Positions 37,786-50,021 of a stretch of DNA of 64,000 nt are shown one piece after another; position 1 is the stretch's first letter; each line of letters starts with the position of its first letter. The stretch covers positions 322,642 through 386,641 of the forward strand of contig SDOX01000122.1 in NCBI GenBank assembly GCA_004565275.1, in the 5' to 3' direction. The position numbers and the translations under genes are program-made. This DNA is from Nannochloropsis salina CCMP1776 (taxonomy: Eukaryota > Sar > Eustigmatophyceae > Eustigmatales > Monodopsidaceae). The notes beneath the pieces are model-generated. The model did no database searches and had not been told where the DNA came from. It saw only the letters and a program-made list of their open reading frames with translations.

Positions 37786-38121
37786 TTAGCAGGAGCATAG
37801 GAATGAAACGCAGAATGTTGGGCCCTGATGGCTTACCAGATGATCAACCGCCTCATGCTGGCACTGTTTCAAATGTTTAAGCCTGTGCATGTACGTTGCT
37901 TTGTTAAAGATTGTGAAGCGGAGCAATTTCTCAAAGCAAAATTCCGGGGCAGTTGCGATGACGGCGAGGGCGAAGAGGAAAGATACTGCCCTCTTTTTCC
38001 ATAGGGGCATGGATAAAACCCGTCGCATGGAAAACAAATTGTTCGGAGAGTGCGGCCTCCTAGATTGATGATTAGGTTCACCTGTCCTCTGAATGACGCC
38101 GTGGAAGTTCTCTGGTTGCAT
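37786..38121 (-). CDS. Possible small protein or 5' exon with a membrane segment
   Basis: An open frame with a hydrophobic stretch (AVSFLFALAVIATAPEF) and a His/Cys-containing helix, HRLKHLKQCQHEAVDHL, which is immediately followed by a consensus donor GTAAGC at 37836. Joined to the acceptor at about 37697 it hits a stop, so the coding link to the next gene is not established. It could be an untranslated 5' exon of that gene, or an independent short gene. Confidence 0.3.
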   Translation of the reverse strand: MQPENFHGVIQRTGEPNHQSRRPHSPNNLFSMRRVLSMPLWKKRAVSFLFALAVIATAPEFCFEKLLRFTIFNKATYMHRLKHLKQCQHEAVDHLVSHQGPTFCVSFLCSC

Positions 38122-38179
38122 GGCGATTGCCTAACCCTTTCCCCCTCTTCGTTTCCTCTCGCCCAGCCTCTCATTAACC

Positions 38180-39487
38180 ATGGGCAAGAGACGCAAGCGC
38201 CGAACGCACGTTCCCGTCAACCCCGAGCAACAGCAGAGCTTGACGGAGGAGGAACGGATACCCAAGACGATGGTCTTGCGAAAGGGCCGAACAACACCGG
38301 AGGCGGGAGCTTTGGTTACAGAATTACGAAGGCTTATGGGACCGGAGACCGCTGCTCGCCTCAAGGAGAGACGTACTAATCGCATGAAAGACTTTGCAGC
38401 CGTTGCGGGACATTTAGGGTTGACACACATTCTGTCACTGTCTCAGACACCGGCAAGTTTGAGCTTGCATATCGCTCGTTTTCCGCGTGGCCCTACTTTG
38501 ACTTTTAAGGTGGAACGTTACTGTCTGCAGCATTACGTTCGCGCCACCCAAAAAAGGCCATATGAAAGCCTCAGCGCGTATCAGACAGCTCCGCTAGTTG
38601 TATTGAATAATTTCGGGGATGTCAATAGCCCACCGTATGTCAAATTAATGAAAATCACCTTCCAAAACATGTTCCCCCCATTGAACGTGAACACTGTTCG
38701 CCTGACCGACTGCCGGCGTATCGTTCTTTACGATTATGAGGCGGACACTGGCGTGGTAGAGCAAAGGCACTTCGCCATCCGGGCAGCACCGTCTGAGCTC
38801 CACAAAAGTGTAAAACGTCTGGTGCAAACCAAGATCCCCCGCCTCGGGAAAATGACTGATATCAGGTAGGTGGGCCTCTCAAGCGAGCCGCCCGTCTCCT
38901 TGCTTCGCCCCCCCGATCGTTGTGGCGTTGAGCTAGAGACCTGTGGCCGTCCTGCTCCTCGCATACCATTGGGCGGAAGTCCTGCTCATTCCTCCCTCCC
39001 TCTCCCCTTTCACGCGGACAGCGAGTTCATCCTGGGTCCGGCCTTACAGGCTTACGGCGGCGCCGGAGCGGCCTCCGACAGCGAGGTCGAGGACGAAGCC
39101 TCGCATGTCATCCTCCCCGACCGGTTTCGGGGACGAGGGAATTTGAAATCTCAAAAATCGGCGATCCGCCTGGCGGAGCTCGGCCCTCGCCTGCGCTTGC
39201 GGCTGATGAAGGTGCAGAGGGGCTTCATGGAGGGGGACGTGATATATCACGATTACATTAAAAAGACCCCCGCGGAGGTGCGGGCCTTGGAGGCCAAGGC
39301 CAAGGCGGAGAGGGAAATAAAGAAGCGAAGGAGGGAAGAGCAGGAAGGGAATGTGGCGCGAAAGGAGCTCAAGCTAAAAGAGGCACAGGAAAGAAAAATA
39401 GAGAGGCAAGCCGCTCGGGCAGCAAAGAGGGAGGCAGAGGACCGAGGAGAGGGGCCGGACGAGCAGGGTGGATTGGCGGAGGGATAG
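38180..39487 (+). CDS. PPAN: Ribosome biogenesis factor Peter Pan/SSF1 (Brix domain)
   Basis: Nucleolar assembly factor for the 60S subunit (27S pre-rRNA processing). Exons 38180-38865 and 39022-39487, intron 156 nt, joined through a split Ser codon, 383 residues. Brix-domain marks: LKDF-like MKDFAAVAGHLGLTHIL, FPRGPTLTFKVERY, PLVVLNNFG, KITFQNMFPPLNVNTV, CRRIVLYDYEADTG and HFAIRAAPSELHKSVKRL. Exon 2 carries the SSF1 tail GRGNLKSQKSAIRLAELGPR, MKVQRGFMEGDVIYHDY and a long Lys/Arg/Glu-rich helix. Basic N-terminus MGKRRKRR. Divergent from the membrane-anchored protein and convergent with SQD1. Confidence 0.94.
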
Positions 39488-39878
39488 GCCAGCTTGTCCG
39501 AGGTGAGCAAGGACGCAGGGGAGGGGCGGATGGGCGAGCGAGTGCGGCGGTCCAACTCAAAAGAAAAGGCAGGATTCTGAGACGAGGAGTCCGTGGCGAC
39601 ACAGATAGGGTTGGTGCGTGAGTTTTTTTAATCAAATTGGCTGTGCACGTCGATCATGCGTCCCCGAAGCAGGCTCAAGGAACACCGAGAAAGGCCAAGG
39701 TCAAATTGCGCGCGCCTCTTGTTCTGTCTCGAGTTCGACCCTCGGCCCGAGGCATTTCTGTTCCCCCCGCCCGGGGCCACGCCCTTTCCCTCTTCGCTTC
39801 CCCCATCCTCTCCCTTCCTCACCGCAACCTTTACTTGCCACTCTGCCCTCTGCACCGTCCCTCCCTACCCATCCACCC
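39488..39878. other. Convergent 3' intergenic region
   Basis: 391 bp between the stops of PPAN and SQD1. The C/T-rich part at 39770-39878 is the likely SQD1 3' UTR. No gene is seen. Confidence 0.5.
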
Positions 39879-41648
39879 TTACTTGCCGCCCTCCAGCGAG
39901 TTCGCCTCGCACTCCGCCTCCCGCCTTCGGTTCCAAAAACTGGCCGGGAGGATCTTCTCGCGCACGCACCTGTCCGCATATTTGGCGGCAATCGTCTTGA
40001 CCTCGTCCACGAGGCCCAAGTTCGAATCCAGCAGGATCGGGTCCAATCCCAAGCCTCTGAATTTCCGATTCGCCACCTCCAGCTCGTTCTCCGCGCTCTC
40101 CAACCTCGGGTTCTTCAGGTAGTTGATGTCCACCCCCGTCTTCTCCGCCACCAGTTTCGCCAGGTCTCCCACTCGGAGCGTCTCTGCGATCTGGTTAAAA
40201 ATCTGCACCTTCTCCCCTGCCTGCGGGGGGTTGGAGACGGCGATCTCGATACAGCGGGCCGTATCCGTGATGTGGATGAAGCCGCGCGTCTGCCCCCCCG
40301 TCCCATAGACCGTCAGAGGCACCCCCAGCGCCCCCTGCATGATAAACCGGTTCAGGACAGTGCCGTAGTCTCCGTCGTAGTCGAACCGGTTGATAAGTCG
40401 CTCGTCCTTGATCGTCTGCGGCGTGTTCGTGCCCCAGACGATGCCTTGGTGCAGGTCCGTGACGCGGATCCCGTCGTTCTTGTTGTAAAACTGGAAGAGG
40501 AGGGCGTCCAGACACTTGGTCGTGTGGTAGACGGAGCCGGGGTAGGCAGGATGGAGGATGGAGGAGGAGCGCCCCCCCGGGAGGATCACGTCGATGTAGC
40601 CCTCGGGAATCTCGCCCCCACTGGTGCCATAGCCGTAGACGCCCATCGTTCCCAGATGCACGACATGGATGTCCAGGCCGCTCTCCACCACCGCCACCAG
40701 CAGGTTGTTCGTGCCCGAGACGTTGTTGTCCACCGTGTACCGCTTCTGCTTCGCGCCTTTTTGAGAGTAAGGCGCGGCGCGTTGCTCCGCAAAATGCACG
40801 ACTGCGTCAGGTTTTTCGGCCACGAACAATTGCACAAGTTCCTGATAGTCCCTAGCCACGTCCAGGTTCACAAAGCGCATGGTACGCCCGCTCACCTTCT
40901 CCCATGCCTTAACGCGAGTCTCAGGAGATTCAATGGGAGTGAGGGAGGAGCAGCCAAGCTCGTTGTCGATGTTCCGTCGGCTGAGGTTGTCGACGATGAT
41001 AACGTCATGGCCTTTCTCGGAGAGGTACAGGGAGGTGGGCCACCCACAGAAACCATCGCCGCCTGCAAAGTAGGGAGAGCGAAAGGGGCGAGACGCATCG
41101 AGTTTAATTCTATCATGAAAAAGTTTGAGTCATGTTGGGGGGTTATGAAGAGGCGTGAGGTGCCCGCTGCTCGGATCTGAGGACGTGGGGGCTTGATCCT
41201 GAGCGCGGCACGGCACGCAAAGAGACATTTGGGAAATGCTTGGCACCGTTCGCCTCCCATATCGCACACTTCTTGAAATGATGCAATTACCCCACTCCGT
41301 AACGGGGGAACGGCAATTGGGTGATTTCTCCTGGGTCGCCATTCGCGCAATCCAAATAAGCGACCTGGCGAGGCCATCGCATCCATCCATAACTATCCAC
41401 GCCTAGGACTTAGACATCAATAACGTACCTAGAACAACAATTTTTTTGGGTTTGCTCTCGGCAGCCACCATTGTCATCGTATGGCTTCTTCGGGAAGTCG
41501 CGAGCATCAGAGATGAAGATTCAGCCCGCTGCTGGCGAGCTCTGATAGACGACATCCGAGATGCCCCCGTTTTGCACAAGGACGAATGGAAGTGAAACGC
41601 GTGAGCGCTTGCAAAAAGGAGCAGAGACAATAACAGCAACCGTGCCAT
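39879..41648 (-). CDS. SQD1: UDP-sulfoquinovose synthase, plastid-targeted
   Basis: NAD-dependent SDR enzyme that makes UDP-sulfoquinovose from UDP-glucose and sulfite for the plastid sulfolipid SQDG. Exon 1 is 41648-41429, intron 366 nt, exon 2 is 41062-39879; 467 residues. The N-terminus has a signal peptide (ARLLLLSLLLFASAHAF) followed by a basic Ser-rich transit segment; SAHA/FHFH is a good heterokont plastid cleavage motif. The Rossmann loop KKIVVLGGDGFCGWP is assembled across the intron. Then IIVDNLSRRNIDNELG, AVVHFAEQRAAPYSQ, LGTMGVYGYG with the catalytic Thr, YHTTKCLDALLFQF with the Tyr-x3-Lys pair, GGQTRGFIHITDTA and VANRKFRGLGLDP. The family has the same order and nearly the same length. 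Confidence 0.95.
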
Positions 41649-42315
41649 GGTTGTAAAAATTGTCGAAAATTACTTGAGGAAAAAAGGAAGATGCAGGGAT
41701 GCAGAAATGCTTGCTTCTGCACTCCTGGTGGTTCTCTTGTCGCCGGGCTCAGAGGGCTCTTGCTTTCCGTCACCGTCTCTGATGGAGTGAATAAAGATGC
41801 TTTACCCTGCCTCCTGGAAAGAATAAATGTGTTGAGGTGAAACGAATGGAATAGGTTTGGTGTGAGGAGGCGTGATAGCGGCCACGCTAGAGGAAAGCCT
41901 CGAGCAAGCAGGAAAGAGAGCAATCAGAGGCATCGCTGCCTGGGAGGCGAAGAGGATGTCGTGCAACTGAGTGCAACGTCAATGATGTCAATCCACAACA
42001 CCAAGCTACCAGGTTGGGGCGGTGAAGGCTGTTTGTAGGCACGACACATAGCGGGCATGACTTTGCAATGTAAAAGCGTAGCCCTCCACACGACCTGCTC
42101 ACCAGCAGCTACAGAGTCCATCCATTTGCCCTTCTAATGTGTCCGCCTGCCTCCGTGGCCCATGCTCCTTCTCGAGACGACCGGTTTCCAGGTAGCTTGT
42201 GGGTTGCGTAACCAAGCAAAACGAAGTAAAATCGATCGAGATGTCATTTTTTTCTTCTAGGTAAATGTACACAAGACATGCTCTTTGAGTCTCGCAAGCT
42301 ATTAACCTCCCCACC
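41649..42315. other. Spacer between SQD1 and glutathione synthetase
   Basis: Both neighbours are on minus, so this 667-bp region holds the SQD1 promoter and the glutathione synthetase 3' UTR. Short open frames only. Confidence 0.5.
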
Positions 42316-44055
42316 TCATTCATTCACTAGCATAGGGCTGTCCACAACAGCAAAGCCGGTCGCAACACCCCCCTCATTCACGTGTGCCAGTTTTGTTCTT
42401 ACCAAGTATCCAGCGTACTGGTTCTCGATGACTTTTTCTGACGAGGTGTCCCCTAAAAAGGTTCCGAAAATGCCTAACTCACTGATTGCTGGACCTCCCA
42501 CGGCTTCTCCCTCACGGAGAAGGTAGGCGTTTTTGGCCGGTGCCTGGATTCGCTGCATCAACACGTACCCTGACAAATGTTCCGATGACCATTCACGCAA
42601 GGCCCTAGCCATCTCTTCGCCGTACAAATTATTCCCCCCCCCTTCTCTTTGCGGCTTCAACACGTAACCCCCCGGGGATGCGATCGCCGCATTGACCGCC
42701 CGTGCGGGTCCTCCCTCCTTGTCCTTTAAGTCTACCGCCCCCAATCCGTACATGCCCGTGAAGTGTTGTCTGGCCGCCAGGCACTGTGCAGGGCTCAGGA
42801 AGCGGGAGAGGCCCGCCGGCTCGCACAAGAGCTGTTGGACTTTTTTGGTCCCCGCGAGCTGATAGCCCAAGGTGGGGCACTTGACCGCGGCCGAGGCCTC
42901 GATGAGTCGCCTGGCCTCCCACGCAAGCGGGGAACCGAAGTCGGCCGGGGTGTAGCCCGCCCGGAAGTAGACAACCGCCAGCTCGTGCCTGCCGTCCAGC
43001 CAGAGCGCCTGCGTCGGCCCCGGGGCCAGGCGGCAGCGGCGTGCGACTTCCTCAAGAGAGAGTCGCACAACTTGCAGGCCGTGCTTCTCCCACAGGGCCA
43101 GCTCCAAAAACCGCTGGTCAAAGAGGTTACGCTCCCCGGGCTGCACGACGAAGAGAACGAGGGCGCGGGGCTGGTTGTAGTAGGCGTGAGCAGAGGCGAG
43201 GGCGGCGGGGAGGCGGGAGAGGGTGGGGTTAGGGGGCATGCTCCTTAAGGTGGCTTCAACTAAAGGGGACGACGTAGTCGAAGGGGGAGGAGAGGACGGG
43301 TGGAGTGAAAACTCGTGATCGCGGAGATAAGCTGAGAGGAAGGCGTGAAGATCGTCATGGGACGGTGGGGAGGGAGCGTCGTGAGGAGCGAGCGCGACCG
43401 AGGGGAGGAAGAATCGATCGAGAAGGTATCGGTGGAGGTCGGCAGTGACAGCGCCCAGGCAGCCGAAAGAGGAGGCAATCGTGTTCAGTTCCACTTGTAG
43501 GAGGCGCTTTTGGGGTCGAGGCTTGCCAGCTTGCCTGCTGACACCCTCTCCGTTCCCATCACGCCAGTCCGCGCTGTCATCGGTCATATAATCCGAGCGG
43601 TGCAGGCCCAAGGCAACAGGCTGGGCGGCCGCTGAGACCCCTGACGGGTAGATTTCCTCGTACAAACGTAGAAGCTGGCCAGTGAACTCGTCGCTGGCAC
43701 TGACTTCGGCCAAGGCACTTCCGAGGTAGTCTTTGTCGCGACTGATGCGGTCCACGAGCTCGTTAAAAATAGGGGCGGCGGCAACCACGTCTTCAAATGC
43801 TTGGGCAGGGAAAGAGGCTGGCAAAAGGGAAACCGGGAGATGTGTATATTGAACAGGATGGCTCTGTGCTTGGCTGCTCGACGGGGCTACCATTTGGAGG
43901 CCTTTGATCGACGCCCATCCCACAGCGGCATCGACTAGCCAGGAAGGTGGTGGCGGTGGGGAGGAAGCGGCTGGGGTAGAGAAACTCCAAGCACCGTCAG
44001 AGTATATCAGAAGTAGAGCAAGAGCGCTTATTTTTCGAGAACACGAGTTCATCAT
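42316..44055 (-). CDS. GSS: Eukaryotic-type glutathione synthetase with N-terminal leader
   Basis: ATP-grasp ligase joining gamma-glutamylcysteine and glycine. 579 residues from the MM at 44055, chosen because it begins a signal-type leader (KISALALLLIYSDGAWSF); the frame extends upstream without support. Family marks: FNELVDRISRDKDYL, LLQVELNTIASSFGCLG, ALVLFVVQPGERNLFDQR, AVVYFRAGYTPADF, CPTLGYQLAGTKKVQQLL, the Gly-rich ATP loop VLKPQREGGGNNLYG, SELGIFGTFLG, and NEGGVATGFAVVDS near the C-terminus. Leader residues AWS/FSTPA fit plastid import in secondary algae, which would place the last step of glutathione synthesis in the plastid; ER or cytosol remain possible. Low-complexity Pro/Ser loops are inserted before residue 300. 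Confidence 0.93.
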   Translation of the reverse strand: MMNSCSRKISALALLLIYSDGAWSFSTPAASSPPPPPSWLVDAAVGWASIKGLQMVAPSSSQAQSHPVQYTHLPVSLLPASFPAQAFEDVVAAAPIFNELVDRISRDKDYLGSALAEVSASDEFTGQLLRLYEEIYPSGVSAAAQPVALGLHRSDYMTDDSADWRDGNGEGVSRQAGKPRPQKRLLQVELNTIASSFGCLGAVTADLHRYLLDRFFLPSVALAPHDAPSPPSHDDLHAFLSAYLRDHEFSLHPSSPPPSTTSSPLVEATLRSMPPNPTLSRLPAALASAHAYYNQPRALVLFVVQPGERNLFDQRFLELALWEKHGLQVVRLSLEEVARRCRLAPGPTQALWLDGRHELAVVYFRAGYTPADFGSPLAWEARRLIEASAAVKCPTLGYQLAGTKKVQQLLCEPAGLSRFLSPAQCLAARQHFTGMYGLGAVDLKDKEGGPARAVNAAIASPGGYVLKPQREGGGNNLYGEEMARALREWSSEHLSGYVLMQRIQAPAKNAYLLREGEAVGGPAISELGIFGTFLGDTSSEKVIENQYAGYLVRTKLAHVNEGGVATGFAVVDSPMLVNE

Positions 44056-44393
44056 GGTATTTCTGCGTGTGTCCCGGATCTGGCAGAGGGGACAGGGGAG
44101 GTAAAAGTAGATGTGCATGTCATTACAAAGAGACTGCGTACACATTTTATTACGCACTATCCATCACACATGTGCTCTTAAATCATTTTCGATATATAAA
44201 TGCTAGTATGGGAGCTTTTCCATGAATAAGTTCTCCTGTCAACGGAGATCTCTTGCTGGCTGCTATGAAAATCAATGGGAGGGGAGGTTGAGAGGTGTGG
44301 TTGTGCAGTATCACCTTGTGGCTGCCCCGTGGACGGCAATTTGCAACCTTTTCATTTGAAAAGTCTTTCGTTATAAATATCAATACAGTCGTC
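44056..44393. other. Divergent promoter region (glutathione synthetase / KRI1)
   Basis: 338 bp between two opposite start codons, AT-rich around 44140-44210. No other feature is supported. Confidence 0.5.
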
Positions 44394-46932
<2,539 letters not shown>

Positions 46933-47334
46933 TCTCAACTAGCGCCTTTGAGGTCGCGTGGATGCATCCTTGCACCATGTGATGTCAGGGAGGGGGCTGG
47001 AGGGTGTTTGCCAGACTCGTGACAGGCGGAGTGAGGAGATGAGGGGCTCGTGGGAGGGAGAGAGGGAGGGAGAGAGGGAGGGAGAAAAGGACACAAAGAG
47101 TCTCATACGAGAGGAGGCTTACTGTACGAAAGGGAGCGCGAAGGAGAATATCTCCGAAAGAGATAAAAAAGACAAGTAGGAGATCAAGCCCCTGCAGCGG
47201 CCTCCGCCCAAGCAATGTCAGAATGCTCAATGACTTTGGTCACCACACAAAACTCTGTGATGACTGTTGCGCAAGAACCCGACCCAAGGTACCCCGCGGC
47301 CGCCCCTCCTCCTTCACATCCCCCCGCCCGCTCC
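46933..47334. other. Convergent 3' intergenic region
   Basis: Lies between KRI1 (+) and the HAD-IGPD gene (-). Contains a short purine repeat at 47052-47087. No gene is recognised. Confidence 0.5.
47052..47087 (+). repeat. 12-bp purine tandem repeat (gggagggagaga), about three copies
   Basis: Perfect 12-base periodicity for nearly three units in the KRI1 3' flank. A simple-sequence repeat. Confidence 0.85.
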
Positions 47335-48732
47335 CTACAAAACCCCCTTGGTGCTGGGCACAAAGGCTGAGTCGTCCCGAGCCACGGCCTGGCGCAGGGC
47401 GAGGGCGGTCGCTTTGAAGGCGCTCTCTGCCTTGTGATGGTCGTTAACGCCACGGAGCACGTCTACGTGCAGGGTGAGGCGGGCGGCCGTGGCGAAGGAC
47501 TGGAGCACGTGTGTGATCATCTCGCAGGAGAGCTGCCCCACCTTCTCCCGCTGAAGCTCCAAGTGCACCTCCGCATGGGGCCGGCTCGAGATGTCCACCA
47601 CGCTCCGCGCCAGCGCCTCATCCAATGGGCAAATGGCCGAGCCGAAACGCGCGATCCCTTTCCGTGCGCCCAGTGCCTGATCGAAGGCCTCCCCGAGCGC
47701 CAACGCGCAGTCCTCAGCCGTGTGGTGGTCGTCCACCTCCAGGTCCCCCTGACAGCTCAGGCGGAGGTGGAAACGGGCATGCTTTCCCAAGGCCGTCAGC
47801 ATGTGGTCGAGAAAGCCGATGCCCGAGTGCACCTCCACGTTGTTCCCGTCCCCATCCAGGTCGATGGAGGCGGAAATCGCCGTCTCTTTCGTCTTGCGGG
47901 ACACGGTGGCTGCCCGCGTGGGCCCCGGCGCGCCGCACCCACCGGAGGCCTTTCGCCTTTTCCCTGCCCCGACCACCATGCTATCGGCCCCGGAGCTCAT
48001 GGTGGGGACCCAGTTGAGCAGCTCGGCCAGTCCCGGCCGTAGAACCGTCTTTGCGCCCGCCGCGACCAAATGCGAGCCTATCCCGTGGCCCCCGTTCGAG
48101 TCCCCCCCGGTCCTGATCAACGTGAGCCGGGCCTCCTCTTCCGGAGTGAGCACGGCGATGGGCACGGAGCCCGCCGCCAGGGCGGCCCGGACGTCGTCGA
48201 CGGTATCTCCCACCATGAGGGTGTCGCCCGGGTCCACCCCCAGCACGGCGCAGGCCTGTCGCACGGGGAAGGGGTCCGGCTTGGGAGGGCCGTCCTCCAT
48301 GCAGACGCAGGCACGAAAGAAATGTACCAGACCGTGCGTCTTCAAGAATTTCTCGCAGTCCTTGCGTGGCCGCCCGGTCACCACCGCCATGCCCAGGGGG
48401 CATCGACGAGCGATCTCGGCCAAAAGGCCCGTGGGCACGATCAGTCTCTCCTTCGTCCACAGACCCTCACTCGTGCTTGTGCCCTGATACAATTCCTCGA
48501 ACTTGGCCGTCACCTCTTCGAGGCTCACGTCTACCTGATGACTGGCCAGCAGGCGTTGCGTCAGTACCCAGTCGTTGTTGGCATCGCCTTTGGCCTTTTG
48601 CCTCGCGATATCATCCTGTGTCACCATCACCTGGTAGAAGGCGGCTGTTTCCACAATTGCTGCCCGGTAGGACTGCGCTACGTCCGCCAGGATCCCGTCC
48701 ATGTCGAAGAGCACTGCCTGGACTTCACGCAT
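47335..48732 (-). CDS. HAD hydrolase fused to imidazoleglycerol-phosphate dehydratase (histidine biosynthesis)
   Basis: 465 residues, one exon. Residues about 5-240 are a HAD subfamily-I hydrolase: [12 protein letters not shown] with D10 and D12, VVTGRP (II), [10 protein letters not shown] with K151 (III), and [13 protein letters not shown] with D176 (IV). After a Gly/Lys linker, residues about 273-465 are imidazoleglycerol-phosphate dehydratase: [30 protein letters not shown], the metal-binding [33 protein letters not shown], and the second metal site [17 protein letters not shown] catalyses the sixth step of histidine synthesis. By analogy with bacterial HisB, the HAD part may be histidinol-phosphate phosphatase, but its cap-containing HAD type differs from the HisB N-terminal domain; I infer the role from the fusion only. 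No clear plastid leader is visible. Confidence 0.93.
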   Translation of the reverse strand: MREVQAVLFDMDGILADVAQSYRAAIVETAAFYQVMVTQDDIARQKAKGDANNDWVLTQRLLASHQVDVSLEEVTAKFEELYQGTSTSEGLWTKERLIVPTGLLAEIARRCPLGMAVVTGRPRKDCEKFLKTHGLVHFFRACVCMEDGPPKPDPFPVRQACAVLGVDPGDTLMVGDTVDDVRAALAAGSVPIAVLTPEEEARLTLIRTGGDSNGGHGIGSHLVAAGAKTVLRPGLAELLNWVPTMSSGADSMVVGAGKRRKASGGCGAPGPTRAATVSRKTKETAISASIDLDGDGNNVEVHSGIGFLDHMLTALGKHARFHLRLSCQGDLEVDDHHTAEDCALALGEAFDQALGARKGIARFGSAICPLDEALARSVVDISSRPHAEVHLELQREKVGQLSCEMITHVLQSFATAARLTLHVDVLRGVNDHHKAESAFKATALALRQAVARDDSAFVPSTKGVL

Positions 48733-49127
48733 CTTTTGCGCACGCGGGGACTTGCGGCCACGGCGTACTTCCTCCTGAGGGAGGGGAGGCTAGCGCAGGC
48801 CTCGATCGGTCGGCAGCCTATCAAGGAAAGTTTAAGAGACGGACAAAAGCATGCCTCATGTCAGTAATCCACGAATGTATGATCCAATAACTTTCATGTC
48901 CGTCTAAGAGGGACACGTCGGCCGAGTTGAAACGAGGAATTCCTTCCACCAGGGCGAGCGTCGAGCTATGAGGCCCCTCCCTCCCTCTTCACTTGGCTAC
49001 TTGAATACCTCCTTTTTTTGGAATAGTTGCTAAGTTTCTCACTTTACGTCAAAAACCACATCAGACAGTCATGCTGTGTCCAAAATAGTACTGTACAGAT
49101 TCCCGGCGGACTATCGGCCTCACAAAC
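48733..49127. other. Divergent promoter region (HAD-IGPD / E2)
   Basis: 395 bp between two opposite start codons; nothing beyond a shared 5' region is recognised. Confidence 0.5.
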
Positions 49128-50021
49128 ATGTGGTGGCGGGGGAGTGCTGCACTTCTTAGTCCGCCCTCCCTCCTCTCTCTCCTCCTCCTCCTTCTCCTCT
49201 TGCATCGGCCATCCTGTGCGCTTCACATACCGAACAAAGGGGGGAAGAAGAGTCCACCTGGCCTCCCGCGGTCTTTCGCCCTGTCATACAGGCGTCTAAT
49301 AAAGGAATGGAGGGGTATCATGGCTGAGGGTTTGGTGCTTGTGGACTCCGGCGGAGGCAATTGCTCTCTCAGTAACAATACGGAACATATACGGCTGGCA
49401 CCCTGTCGAGGCAATCTGCATGAATGGCATTTCTCGGTGGCTGGGCCTCCGGGCAGCGTTTATGAGGGGGGCATCTACCACGGACGAGTCATTCTGCCTG
49501 CCAACTACCCACAAACGGCACCGCGCTTGCAAATGCTGAACCCAAGCGGGCGCTTCGAGGTAGGCGCCGACATTTGTCTCTCTGCCACATCCTTCCACCA
49601 AGAAACCTGGCAGCCTGTGTGGACGGTCCGAACCTTGGTGAGCGCGCTACGAAGCCACATGGCGACACCGGCGGTAGAGGTGGGAGGGATGGAGTGCTCG
49701 GCGCGGCGCCGGAAGTTCCTTGCGCGGCGGTCCCGGGGATTTCTGTGCAGGGGTTGTGGTGTGGACCATTCAAATTTCCCAGGACGCATTTTCAGGAGCT
49801 TGCCGGAGGTGGGAGAGGTGTCGCGGGTCCCCGGGCGGGGGGAAACAGGAGGAAAGGGGAATCGAGGCGGGCGAGAGACAGGAGTGGGAGTCGCCGACCG
49901 GGCCGCTTCCTCGGGCCTCGCACGGCTGGTTGCTGTATTGCGCAGACACAAGGTGTCCGTGCTGCTTTGTTTTGTATTCTGGATGTGTTTCCTTGTGCTG
50001 AATGCCTCGTCTGCGCTGTGA
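49128..50021 (+). CDS. UBE2J/Ubc6-like ubiquitin-conjugating enzyme with N-terminal signal sequence and C-terminal tail anchor
   Basis: E2 of the ERAD class. 297 residues. The UBC domain (about 50-190) is clearly UBE2J-like: RRLIKEWRGI, EWHFSVAGPPGSVYEGGIYHG, LNPSGRFEVGADICLS with catalytic C150, then HQETWQPVWTVRTLVSALRSHM. It is followed by the UBE2J hallmark ARRRKFLARRSRGFLCRGCG. A membrane segment near the C-terminus (VSVLLCFVFWMCFLVLNA) is the tail anchor. What is unusual is the start: an all-Leu hydrophobic core (residues about 14-26) ending CALHIPNKGGKKSPP, a signal peptide followed by a basic segment. Classic UBE2J proteins are cytosolic and begin directly at the UBC fold. A later in-frame ATG at 49320 (M65) would cut into the domain. 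Location could be the periplastid space or the ER. Confidence 0.88.
   Translation: MWWRGSAALLSPPSLLSLLLLLLLLHRPSCALHIPNKGGKKSPPGLPRSFALSYRRLIKEWRGIMAEGLVLVDSGGGNCSLSNNTEHIRLAPCRGNLHEWHFSVAGPPGSVYEGGIYHGRVILPANYPQTAPRLQMLNPSGRFEVGADICLSATSFHQETWQPVWTVRTLVSALRSHMATPAVEVGGMECSARRRKFLARRSRGFLCRGCGVDHSNFPGRIFRSLPEVGEVSRVPGRGETGGKGNRGGRETGVGVADRAASSGLARLVAVLRRHKVSVLLCFVFWMCFLVLNASSAL

Noticed and set aside
47335-48732. HAD-IGPD fusion as recent bacterial transfer
   Set aside because: Base composition matches the neighbours, and the HAD type is not the bacterial HisB one; stramenopile relatives are a better explanation.
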